Below are positions 17,218 to 24,363 of a stretch of DNA of 64,000 nt, piece after piece (within the stretch, counting starts at the first letter, position 1; every line of letters starts with the position of its first letter). The translations under genes were made by a program, and so were the position numbers. Origin of the DNA: Xanthobacteraceae bacterium (GTDB taxonomy: Bacteria; Pseudomonadota; Alphaproteobacteria; Rhizobiales; Xanthobacteraceae). Below the pieces are notes generated by a model. The model searched no databases, was not told the origin of the DNA, and saw nothing but the letters and a program-made list of their open reading frames with translations. Where the stretch lies: positions 14,693-78,692 of the forward strand of contig JAIESC010000037.1 of the NCBI GenBank assembly GCA_019746355.1. Direction: 5' to 3'.

Positions 17218-18123
17218 ATGTGGGCGTTGGCGACAATCGATGGGGCGGCACCGGCGGCGGCGCTGATCGTCGACGGGCGGCTTTATCCGCTTGCTGGGTT
17301 GGCCAAGGCGGCGGGCAAAGCCTTGCCCGCGACGACGATCGAGATGTTCGCCGACTGGCCGCGCACGCAATCGCTACTCGCCGAGCTTGCCGCGTCGGCC
17401 GGCAAAAGCGGCGTCGCGCATTCGGACGCTGCAACGGCAAAGCTCGCGGCACCGCTCCTTTATCCCGGCAAGGTGCTGTGCGCCGGCGCCAACTACTACG
17501 ACCACATGGCCGAGATGGGTTTTCCCGGCACCAAAAAGGAAACCCAGCGGCTGTTCTTCTTCTTCAAGCCGCCGCGCAACGCCGTGGTCGGCCCGGGCGC
17601 CACGGTGGTGATGCCGCGCGGCACGAAGAAGTATGACTGGGAGATCGAGCTCGCCGCCGTAATCGGCCGGACCGCGCGCTACGTGTCCGCTGAACGCGCG
17701 CTCGATCACGTCGCGGGCTACACCATTGCGATCGACATGTCGGCGCGCGACTTCAACCAGGCGCCCGATCAGTTCTACAAGTTCGACTGGGTGGCGGGAA
17801 AAGCCACCGATACGTCTTGTCCGATGGGACCATGGATCGTGCCGGCCGCGGCGCTCCCCGATCCGCAGAACGCGCCGCTCAAGCTTTCGGTCAACGGTGT
17901 CGTGAAGCAGGACAGCAGCACGCAGCAGATGATCTACTCGGTCGCCGAGCAGATCGCGCGCGCCTCCGAACTGATGACGCTCGATCCGGGCGACGTGGTG
18001 CTCACCGGCACGCCGGCCGGTGTCGGCGTGCCCAAGGGTGCGTTTCTTGCTCCCGGCGACAGGATCGATGCGGAGATTGCCGGCATCGGCAGGCTCAGCG
18101 TGGAGATCAAGCCGCCTCGCTAG
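17218..18123 (+). CDS. fumarylacetoacetate hydrolase (FAH) family protein
   Basis: 301 residues. The family core shows in LCAGANYYDHMAEMG, FFFKPPRNAVVGPG, YDWEIELAAVIGR, IAIDMSARDFNQ and LTGTPAGVGVPKG. These supply the metal ligands (two Glu and one Asp) and the catalytic His/Glu region. FAH-fold enzymes hydrolyse acylpyruvates or decarboxylate and isomerise ring-cleavage products. GGAGGTCCGGGC precedes the ATG. It is first in an operon with a TRAP transporter, so it probably acts on the imported acid or a product of it. Confidence 0.92.
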   Translation: MWALATIDGAAPAAALIVDGRLYPLAGLAKAAGKALPATTIEMFADWPRTQSLLAELAASAGKSGVAHSDAATAKLAAPLLYPGKVLCAGANYYDHMAEMGFPGTKKETQRLFFFFKPPRNAVVGPGATVVMPRGTKKYDWEIELAAVIGRTARYVSAERALDHVAGYTIAIDMSARDFNQAPDQFYKFDWVAGKATDTSCPMGPWIVPAAALPDPQNAPLKLSVNGVVKQDSSTQQMIYSVAEQIARASELMTLDPGDVVLTGTPAGVGVPKGAFLAPGDRIDAEIAGIGRLSVEIKPPR

Positions 18124-18158
18124 TTTTCCGGTTCAGGCGTTGGATATTGGAGACAGTC

Positions 18159-19151
18159 ATGAACACGACCGTTCGCCTTTACGGGCTTGCACTCGCAGCG
18201 CTTGTCGCCGCGGCCATCCCGGCGCAGGCGCAGAACAAGGTTCTGCTCCGCTTCTCGACCGCAGCCCCGCCGCCGGACTTCCTCTCCAAGTCGCTCGAGC
18301 GCTTCAAGGACGAGGTGGACAAGGCCGCGCCGAACCAGTTCGAGGTGCGGCTGCATCCGGGATCGAGCCTGTTCCGGCAGGGCACCGAGGTCGCGGCGAT
18401 CCAGCGCGGCAATCTCGAGATGAGCACGATGACGACCTTCGAGGTCGCCCAGCAGATCGCCGAATGGGGCTTCTTCAACCGCGCGTTCCTGTTCCGCGAC
18501 TGGGACCATGCCACCAAGGTGATGAATGGCCCGATCGGCGAGCGATATAAAAAAGAAGTCGCCGAGAAGATGGGCATCGTCATCCTCGCGCCGACCTATC
18601 TCGGCACGCGCCAGCTCAACCTGCGGACCAAACGCGACGTGAAGACGCCGGCCGACCTCAAGGGTGTCAAGCTGCGCATGGCCGCGGGACCCGAATGGCT
18701 GCTGCTCGGCGAGTCGCTCGGCGTCACGCCGACGCCGATGGCGATGCCGGAGGTTTATCTGTCGCTCAAGACCGGCTCGATCGATGGCCAGGAGAACCCG
18801 CTCACCATCATGAACGCCGCCAAGTACTACGAGGTGACCGAGCAGGTGGTGCTGACCGCGCATCTCGTGCAGCCGGTGTTCTATGCGCTACGCAAGGAGA
18901 CCTGGGACGCGCTCACCGCCGATCAGAAGAAGGCCGTGCAGGACGCGGCCCGCTTGGCGACCGCGCAGAACACCGAGCAGCGGCTCGTCGACGAGAAGCA
19001 GGTGACGGACCGGCTGAAGACGCAGGGGCTCACCGTCACCCCGGTCGACATGAAGCCGTTCCACGACAACGCCGACAAGGTCTATGCGGCGTCCGATTTG
19101 GCCAAGGCCTGGAACAAGGACTTGCTGGCGCAGACCGCGGCGACAAGATGA
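18159..19151 (+). CDS. dctP: TRAP transporter substrate-binding protein (DctP family)
   Basis: 330 residues from the ATG at 18159 with GGAG six bases upstream. The signal peptide ends at IPAQAQ. The DctP-type fold shows in LLRFSTAAPPPDFLSKS, AAIQRGNLEMSTMT, KGVKLRMAAGPEW (with the Arg that clamps the substrate carboxylate) and SIDGQENPLTIMNAAKYYE. It delivers an organic acid to the Q/M membrane pair encoded directly after it. The ligand is unknown; the FAH-fold gene upstream suggests an oxo or aromatic acid. Confidence 0.94.
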   Translation: MNTTVRLYGLALAALVAAAIPAQAQNKVLLRFSTAAPPPDFLSKSLERFKDEVDKAAPNQFEVRLHPGSSLFRQGTEVAAIQRGNLEMSTMTTFEVAQQIAEWGFFNRAFLFRDWDHATKVMNGPIGERYKKEVAEKMGIVILAPTYLGTRQLNLRTKRDVKTPADLKGVKLRMAAGPEWLLLGESLGVTPTPMAMPEVYLSLKTGSIDGQENPLTIMNAAKYYEVTEQVVLTAHLVQPVFYALRKETWDALTADQKKAVQDAARLATAQNTEQRLVDEKQVTDRLKTQGLTVTPVDMKPFHDNADKVYAASDLAKAWNKDLLAQTAATR

Positions 19152-19171
19152 CAGGCCGGGCCGGGTAAGCG

Positions 19172-19690
19172 ATGGCCCGTGCGCTCCGCATTCTGGCGAA
19201 AACCGCCGAGGCCGCGTCCGCCGCGGCCTTCGCCGCGATGTTCCTCCTCTTCCTCGCCGGCATCTTCTCCCGCTATGCGCTGAACCGCCCGCTCGTCTGG
19301 TCGGACGAGCTGATCATGATCGTCTTCCTTTGGGTGGTGTTCCTGACCGAAGCGCTGGTCATCACCGAGCGTGAGCAGGTCACCTTCGACGGCATCTACG
19401 ATCTGGTCGGTGAGCGCTGGCGCCGTGCGATCCAGGCCACGGCCGCGCTGCTGATCGCGGCGATGTTTCTTGCCGCGATGCCGACGATCTTCGATTACGT
19501 GCGCTTTCTCTGGCGCGAGCGCACCACTGCGCTGCAGTGGCGGCTCGACTTCGTCTACCTGTGCTTCGTGGTGTTCTGGGCCGCCGTCATCGTGCGCGCT
19601 CTGATCAAGCTCGTTCGCCTGGCCCGGCCGGCCTGGCGGGATGAAGTCGCGATTGCGCGCGCCGACGAGCGCGCCAACGTGCTGGGCTGA
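19172..19690 (+). CDS. dctQ: TRAP transporter small membrane subunit (DctQ family)
   Basis: 172 residues with four membrane segments. The typical DctQ start includes FSRYALNRPLVWSDELIMI and is followed by FLTEALVITEREQVTFDG. DctQ is the scaffold helix bundle that stabilises DctM. It lies 20 bases after the receptor gene and 7 before the large subunit. Confidence 0.93.
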   Translation: MARALRILAKTAEAASAAAFAAMFLLFLAGIFSRYALNRPLVWSDELIMIVFLWVVFLTEALVITEREQVTFDGIYDLVGERWRRAIQATAALLIAAMFLAAMPTIFDYVRFLWRERTTALQWRLDFVYLCFVVFWAAVIVRALIKLVRLARPAWRDEVAIARADERANVLG

Positions 19691-19697
19691 CACAGCG

Positions 19698-20996
19698 ATG
19701 CCCGCCGATCCGATCCTCCTGATGTGCGTGGCGTTCGTCGTGTTCGCGATGCTGCGCTTTTCCATCGCGCTGATGATGTTCAGTTGCGGGCTGGTCTACC
19801 TCTGGGTGAGCCGGCAGGACGTCGGATTGATCGTCGATCAGACGCTCAATTCGAGCTTCCAGCTCAACGTGCTGCTCGCCATCCCGATGTTCATCCTGGC
19901 CGGCAATGCGATGAACGCGGCAACCATCTCCGAGCGGATCTGGGCCGCGGCGGATGCGGCGATCGGGCGGCTGCGCGCCGGCCTCGGTCACGTCACGGTG
20001 CTGATGAACGTCGTCATCTCCAGCATGTCCGGCAGCGCGGTGAGCGACGCCGCGGGCGCCGGCATGGTGGCGATCCAGATGATGCGCAAGGTCGGCAATT
20101 ATCCCGGCGGGCTCGCGGTCGCGATCACCGCGGCGTCCTCGTGCCTCGGCCCGATCATCCCGCCGTCGATCCCGATGGTGATCTACGCGATCCTGAGCGG
20201 TGCGTCGGTCGGCGCGCTGTTTCTCGCCGGCGTGGTGCCGGGCCTTTTGCTTGCGGTGAGCCTGATGCTGATGGTCGCCTTCGTCGGCAGGCGCCGCGGC
20301 CTGCCGTTCGGCAAGGCGACGCCGCTTCACGAGCTGCCGCGTGTGTTCGGGCGTGCCGTCATCCCGTTCACGCTTCCGGTCGTGCTGCTCGGCGGCATCT
20401 GGGGCGGCATCTTCACGCCGACCGAGGCCGCGGCCGTCGCCGCCTTCTGGGCGATCGTCATCGGGGCCTGCATCTACCGCAACCTTGGCCCGAAGGCGCT
20501 TTACGCGGTGTTCGCGCTCTCGGCGCGGCAATCGACCGTGGTGATGATGCTGATCGTCTCGTCCTTCATCGTCAATTTCGCGCTGGAGCGCGAGGGCGTG
20601 GCGCAAGGGCTCGCCGGCTGGATCGTCGGGCTTCAGCTTTCGCCGCTCGGCTTCCAGCTCGCCGTCAACGTGATGTTTCTTCTTCTCGGCACCGTGCTCG
20701 ACGGCGCGGTGATGCTGCTGGTGTTCGTGCCCGTGCTGCTGCCGGCGGCCAAGAGCCTCGGCATCGATCTGGTGCATTTCGGCGTGGTGGTCATTCTCAA
20801 CTTCATGATCGCCCAGGTCACGCCACCCTACGGCCTGATCCTGTTCGTGCTGTCAGCGTTGACCGGCGTGCCGATGCGCGAGATCAACCGCGAAATCTGG
20901 CAGTTCTGCGTGCCGCTCGCGATCGTGCTTCTGCTGCTGATCGTGTTCCCGGCGATCACGCTCGGGCTGCCGTGGATGTTCGGCTACAAGGGATAG
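19698..20996 (+). CDS. dctM: TRAP transporter large permease (DctM family)
   Basis: 432 residues from the ATG at 19698, the normal size for DctM, with about twelve hydrophobic stretches. Characteristic blocks are LNVLLAIPMFILAGNAMNA, SSCLGPIIPPSIPMVIYA and TPTEAAAVAAFWA. DctM is the elevator domain that couples Na+ entry to uptake of the receptor-bound acid. It completes the GntR-controlled FAH-P-Q-M operon. Confidence 0.94.
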   Translation: MPADPILLMCVAFVVFAMLRFSIALMMFSCGLVYLWVSRQDVGLIVDQTLNSSFQLNVLLAIPMFILAGNAMNAATISERIWAAADAAIGRLRAGLGHVTVLMNVVISSMSGSAVSDAAGAGMVAIQMMRKVGNYPGGLAVAITAASSCLGPIIPPSIPMVIYAILSGASVGALFLAGVVPGLLLAVSLMLMVAFVGRRRGLPFGKATPLHELPRVFGRAVIPFTLPVVLLGGIWGGIFTPTEAAAVAAFWAIVIGACIYRNLGPKALYAVFALSARQSTVVMMLIVSSFIVNFALEREGVAQGLAGWIVGLQLSPLGFQLAVNVMFLLLGTVLDGAVMLLVFVPVLLPAAKSLGIDLVHFGVVVILNFMIAQVTPPYGLILFVLSALTGVPMREINREIWQFCVPLAIVLLLLIVFPAITLGLPWMFGYKG

Positions 20997-21493
20997 GGCC
21001 ATTTTGCCGCGCGAGGGGAATGCCCGCCCAAGCCGCACAGCGATGTGAAAATCGGGCAGCCTTGGCGACGCCTCAGCCAAGCCCCAAGCGAAGGCGCGGG
21101 CGTTTACCGAAACGAGCTCAACGGGTAAGTTGACAGTAGTTATTTTTTTCGCCGCCTTGTGGTTTTGATCCACCTGGAGATGGTTTGGGTTGGCTGGGCG
21201 TTGGGATGTGGCGCACGGTTTGCCCACCGTCGTTGGCCATTCCGCCCTTTCGATCGATGCGGATAATGATCGCGGCCTTGTTAAAACAAGAAAGCCATTT
21301 GCCGCATCGCTTGCGGACCAAGCTTCTCTGTATTCCCGCGATATTGAGGCCAATGCCACTTGATTGGAGGAAAATCACCGATGTGTTCGGCGCGCGCTTA
21401 ACCTTGCGCTCTGTGGCATTTTAGCTGGCTGGGATCGAATTTATCCTTGCGTTGACATACATCGCGGAGCACGGCTTTTCTTTCACTACCAAG
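20997..21493. other. gap with falling GC, left edge of the island
   Basis: About 500 bases after dctM. From about 21120 the GC content drops visibly and AT runs appear, marking entry to the island. The only frame of note is leftward (see the small ORF at 21118-21240). Near the insertion site a rightward frame of about 24 codons ends in AEHGFSFTTKQ and a stop within the target duplication; it may be a gene remnant. Confidence 0.5.
21118..21240 (-). CDS. possible small Pro/Gly-rich protein
   Basis: 40 residues from the ATG at 21240 (AAGGGCGGA upstream). It is rich in Pro, Gly, Lys and Gln (HIPTPSQPKPSPGGSKPQGG), which looks like a disordered small protein rather than random GC-biased frame. 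I do not recognise it. It may be a fragment, since the frame is open for a further 46 codons upstream. It lies at the left edge of the low-GC island. Confidence 0.3.
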   Translation of the reverse strand: MANDGGQTVRHIPTPSQPKPSPGGSKPQGGEKNNYCQLTR

Positions 21494-21523
21494 CAATGAA
21501 GGGGGCCTATATACGTGTCTGAC

Positions 21524-22522
21524 CTAAGCGGATACGCCCCGGAAGATCATGAGCGGGGTCATACCGTAAGCCGTTGCCGGTCTCCCGATGAGCATCCTCG
21601 CCATCGGCGCCAGGCTGCCCACAACCTGCCCCGCCATCATTCCGAGGGACATCGACGCCAGCAGGTGGTCTAACATCACGCTCTGTGTGGCGACGTCACC
21701 CGGCGGGTCCGGCAAGGCGTCCAGAATGCCAAGCATCTGCCAAGTCCCGGCAATCGCCACGCCGTGTTTCAAAAGCAGTTCGCTGCCAGGGATTACTAGG
21801 CTGTCTTCCCGGAGGCTCGACCAAACCGATACATCGTCCGCTGCCTTGATGGCGGCCTGTATCGTGTGAGGCATGATTTTCATCATTTCGAGCCCGAATT
21901 CGGTATCCGAAATGGATTTGTTCTTTTGTTCGTATTTAGCGGCCTTGCGGGCCGCCCTGCTGCTCAGCGTCGCAGTGTTCGACGCAGCTGCCTGCTCATT
22001 GGCGTTCCTTATGGCGACTTCCTTTAGGGCGGGCAGTTTCCACGCCTCTTTGAGAAGGCCCATATCAAACGCTGCCAGAGTGCCGGACACCAAAACAAAC
22101 TGACCAATTCGCGCCTGCTTGGGATCATCGACGATCAGATTTCGCTCAGCGAGATAGTTCAGAAACGTGCGGGCGTTCGTCCAAAGCGGGTCGTATGTGC
22201 GTTCTGCCGAGTCCCGCTCTTCGCTGCCAGTCGTCACGTCCTGCGTCGTGCCGGTCCTGGCAACGCCCGCACTGAAGTTGGTCGTTAGGCCGGTCTTCGT
22301 TGTGTCCGATTCGCTTGTGTATTCGAGTGCCTTGACCTGCTGAAGCACGCCATAGGTTTCGAATTGCGCAAGAAACGAGGCGATCCGGCGGTGATCGTGA
22401 TAGAGAAAATCAAAGACCAAATTGCTTTTTTGGGCCGCGGATTGCGGACCTGAGGCGATCTCGTCGCTCTTCTGCGCTTCGTCGGACTTGCTCGGCTCGT
22501 TTTCTGTTTCGCTCGAAGGCAT
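21524..22522 (-). CDS. DUF6414-like passenger protein
   Basis: 332 residues from the ATG at 22522. The segment FDFLYHDHRRIASFLAQF, with the LWTNARTFLNYLAERNLI block after it, resembles proteins labelled DUF6414 (from memory). The function is unknown. A charged Ser/Glu/Lys-rich N-terminus precedes it, and a Gly/Met-rich hydrophobic stretch is near the C-terminus. The stop codon lies inside the element's terminal repeat, so the last residues are encoded by the IS end. If the ATG is right it overlaps the 71-residue gene by 113 bases; a TTG at 22420 would nearly remove the overlap. Its place inside the IS marks it as cargo. Confidence 0.7.
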   Translation of the reverse strand: MPSSETENEPSKSDEAQKSDEIASGPQSAAQKSNLVFDFLYHDHRRIASFLAQFETYGVLQQVKALEYTSESDTTKTGLTTNFSAGVARTGTTQDVTTGSEERDSAERTYDPLWTNARTFLNYLAERNLIVDDPKQARIGQFVLVSGTLAAFDMGLLKEAWKLPALKEVAIRNANEQAAASNTATLSSRAARKAAKYEQKNKSISDTEFGLEMMKIMPHTIQAAIKAADDVSVWSSLREDSLVIPGSELLLKHGVAIAGTWQMLGILDALPDPPGDVATQSVMLDHLLASMSLGMMAGQVVGSLAPMARMLIGRPATAYGMTPLMIFRGVSA

Positions 22523-22625
22523 CAGCCAACTCTTTTGGGTCCGTCTGAATGAAGCGCGCAAGCGCCTCGTTCAGGTCCATGTCCAATTCGGGCGGCTGAG
22601 ATTTCGGCTCTTTGCGCCGTTTCAT
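22410..22625 (-). CDS. small charged passenger protein coupled to the transposase
   Basis: 71 residues, very charged. It carries LNEALARFIQTDPKELADAF and then an Arg/Glu-rich helix (RNRKRAEQVRRSAEERRDRL). Short proteins with this FIQTDPKELADA-type motif occur beside IS1595 transposases in other genomes, from memory. Its ATG overlaps the transposase stop (ATGA), so translation is probably coupled. It may be an accessory DNA- or protein-binding factor. No function is established. Confidence 0.7.
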   Translation of the reverse strand: MKRRKEPKSQPPELDMDLNEALARFIQTDPKELADAFERNRKRAEQVRRSAEERRDRLRSAIRGPKKQFGL

Positions 22626-23528
22626 GCGATCAGCCCCTTGTAAGGCAGACGGCCTTCCACATGCTCCATGAGAGCGTCAAACCGCACTGTCTCACCCGCC
22701 TCGCGGCGATTATAGCGCCAAGTCATTTCATCAAGATAGCGGTGCAAGTGCTTCGGACTGACGTGGTGATGGATGCCGATAATCTGACGCTTGAGTAACG
22801 CCCAAACACTTTCGATTCCGTTTGTGTGGATCGTGTAGTTGCGGACGTACTCATGCTTGGAGTGATCGACGGAATGGCGGATCACGTGGTGATCGACGCC
22901 CTGATAGCCCGTCCAGTCGTCAGTCATCAGGGTCGCGCCCTGTTCGACGTGCGCGATAATTTCGCCCTTCACTGACTTCAGGCCGCCCTTGAGGGGCTTT
23001 GCCCGCAGCTCACCACCGCGTTGCAGCATCCCAAACACCACTGTCTTCCCGCTGCCCTTCCGATTGCTCCGCTTGTGCACCGGCCGGTTGCGGTCTTTGC
23101 CACCGACGAAGGTTTCATCGGCGTCGATCACGCCATCGAGCGGTTTGTTCAACGACTTGGTCGCCGCTGCATGGCGCAGCCGGTGAAGCATAAACCACGC
23201 CGTCTTCTGGGTAACCCCGATGTCGCGGGCCAGTTGCGTGCTGGCGATACCCTTACGGTGCGATGTCAGGAACCAAATGGCGAAAAGCCACTTTTGGAGG
23301 GGTATTTTCGTGTCCTCAAACATGGTCCCGACCTTAATCGAGAAATGCTTGCGGCATTCGGCGCACTTATGGGTCCGCTTGTCAGAAAAACGTGTAGATT
23401 TTCGTGGCGTTGCAGTAGGGGCAAAAGGCCCCATTTCTCCACCTAATCGCTGTAAAGTGGTCAATTGCGGCCTGTTCGTCTGGAATTGCCTTTTGAAGAT
23501 CAAACAACGTCTTGAAATGTACGTTCAT
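22622..23528 (-). pseudogene. IS1595-family transposase, frameshifted
   Basis: The true start is the ATG at 23528 with GGGGAGA six bases upstream, giving MNVHFKTLFDLQKAIPDEQA. That frame stops at 23382 after 48 codons. The remaining about 250 codons continue in another frame. The break sits at an A5 run on the plus strand (23386-23390, T5 in the gene), and one base fewer restores reading. The shift falls inside the zinc ribbon, between CPYC and CAEC. The catalytic DDE-type domain (DADETFVGG, MTDDWTGY, NGIESVWALLKR) is intact. Loss of function is likely unless the shift is bypassed or is a sequencing error. Confidence 0.85.
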
Positions 23529-23589
23529 GGCCGGTCTCCCCGTGCCACGAATACTATCATATTCTGAGCTTGGGTCATTTCCAATGAAG

Positions 23590-23807
23590 TGCCTGGCGTC
23601 GAGAATTGCGTTTGCGTCACGCGAGAAAGCTTGTCGCGAATTGGCGTCTGGCTCTTGATCTTGTTGAGTCGGCCGGTACGTCAGGCGCTTGCCCTCTGCA
23701 CCTTTGGCGTCAGCGCGTCCGTTGCCCCATCGGCAATGCCGAGCGCTGTCGCACCTCCCTCCAGGTGCCGGCGGCCAGCTCCGGGGAGCAACAGGTTGTT
23801 TGCGGGG
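23590..23807. other. gap between the IS element and the SOS-type promoter
   Basis: About 220 bases of mixed composition. Short rightward frames are present (for instance one continuing from the right target duplication, MKCLASRIAF and so on, 24 codons) but none is convincing. It may be a gene remnant. Confidence 0.35.
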
Positions 23808-23844
23808 TTGACAAATCCATGTTGTTCTCTATTTGTTCTAGATA
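23808..23844 (+). promoter_or_regulatory. SOS-type promoter with LexA box (GTTC-N7-GTTC)
   Basis: TTGACA at 23808-23813 and TATTTG at 23830-23835 (16-base spacer) form a rightward promoter. Overlapping the -10 region is GTTC (23824-23827), seven bases TCTATTT, then GTTC (23835-23838). This is the exact direct-repeat LexA operator of alphaproteobacteria, placed where LexA would block polymerase. No coding gene with an ATG follows; the tandem-hairpin region does. Confidence 0.75.
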
Positions 23845-23849
23845 TCCTG

Positions 23850-24212
23850 CTTGTTGAGGGGCGCCAACCGGAGGTGTCCGTCTGGCAAGAAGCAGGAGCG
23901 GCTCCCGCGCGCCCGGCTCACACGGCCGGGCTCTCGGGGCGCCTCGGACCCCACTTTACGGGCAATACGACCCGTGAGCAGGGAGCCTGCTGGACCGCCG
24001 GTCGCCGGTTGCGAACCGGAAGGGCAAGCGTGGCCCGAGGCGTGTGGGGCCAGGCCCCACGAAAAGGCCGTGGTGGAGCGCCGAAAGGCGCGGGTCCCCC
24101 ATCGCACGGGGACCCGGACACGCTCCGCAAGCGTGTCGGGCCGTTAGCAGCGGCTCGAGGGGCTTCGCAAACCCCTGCGCCTTTCGGCGCTCCGCTCCCC
24201 TCTTAAAGAGGG
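23850..24212 (+). ncRNA. candidate structured RNA made of tandem hairpins
   Basis: Downstream of the SOS-type promoter are at least ten short hairpins in about 300 bases. Examples: GCCCGGC/GCCGGGC (23911-23931), GCAGG/CCTGC (23978-23990), CCGGTT/AACCGG (24005-24019), GTGGGGCC/GGCCCCAC (24044-24060), GCGCC-GAAA-GGCGC (24078-24091), GGGTCCCC/GGGGACCC (24092-24115), GACACGCT/AGCGTGTC (24117-24137), GCGCC-TTTC-GGCGC (24177-24190) and CCCTCTT/AAGAGGG (24198-24212). Several abut without spacers, and one has a GNRA loop. No frame here has an ATG and a ribosome site. RNA status and extent are inferred. Confidence 0.5.
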
Positions 24213-24363
24213 CGAGCAACGAGAAGGCAGTTCGCAAAGCCCGGGCGCAGCACGCCGCGGCGACGAGAAACCGCGCGCAAATATCTACGCCCGCGCCGAC
24301 GCCCGATCCGGAGGCGATATGATGGCCTGCAGCCCGCGGAATTTTTCCGATCGGCGCGTGACG

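Larger units (their letters stand above)
21494..23589 (-). mobile_element. IS1595-type insertion element with passenger genes, decayed
   Basis: An 8-base direct repeat, CAATGAAG, flanks the element (21494-21501 and 23582-23589), the target-site length of the IS1595 family. The body is 21502-23581 (2080 bases), longer than the roughly 1 kb of a simple IS1595. The left end reads GGGGCCTATATAC, with TGACCTAAGC starting 18 bases in. The right end carries the matching TGACCCAAGC only four bases from the duplication, so about 14 bases of its terminus seem to be lost. It holds a frameshifted transposase, a 71-residue gene overlapping the transposase stop, and a DUF6414-like gene. Confidence 0.82.

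Noticed and set aside
21453..21494. TTGACA at the left edge of the IS element as a promoter
   Set aside because: No -10 hexamer at a suitable distance, and it leads straight into the target duplication and the IS end.
23382..23528. Programmed frameshifting in the transposase
   Set aside because: IS1595 transposases are normally single-frame genes and the site is not a standard slippery sequence; simple mutation or sequence error is preferred.
23851..24147. Arg/Pro-rich frame in the hairpin region
   Set aside because: Starts at a TTG without a ribosome site, and its composition follows from the hairpin arms; treated as non-coding.
23850..24212. CRISPR array
   Set aside because: The repeated units are inverted repeats of different sequence, with no constant direct repeat or regular spacer; no cas gene is present.
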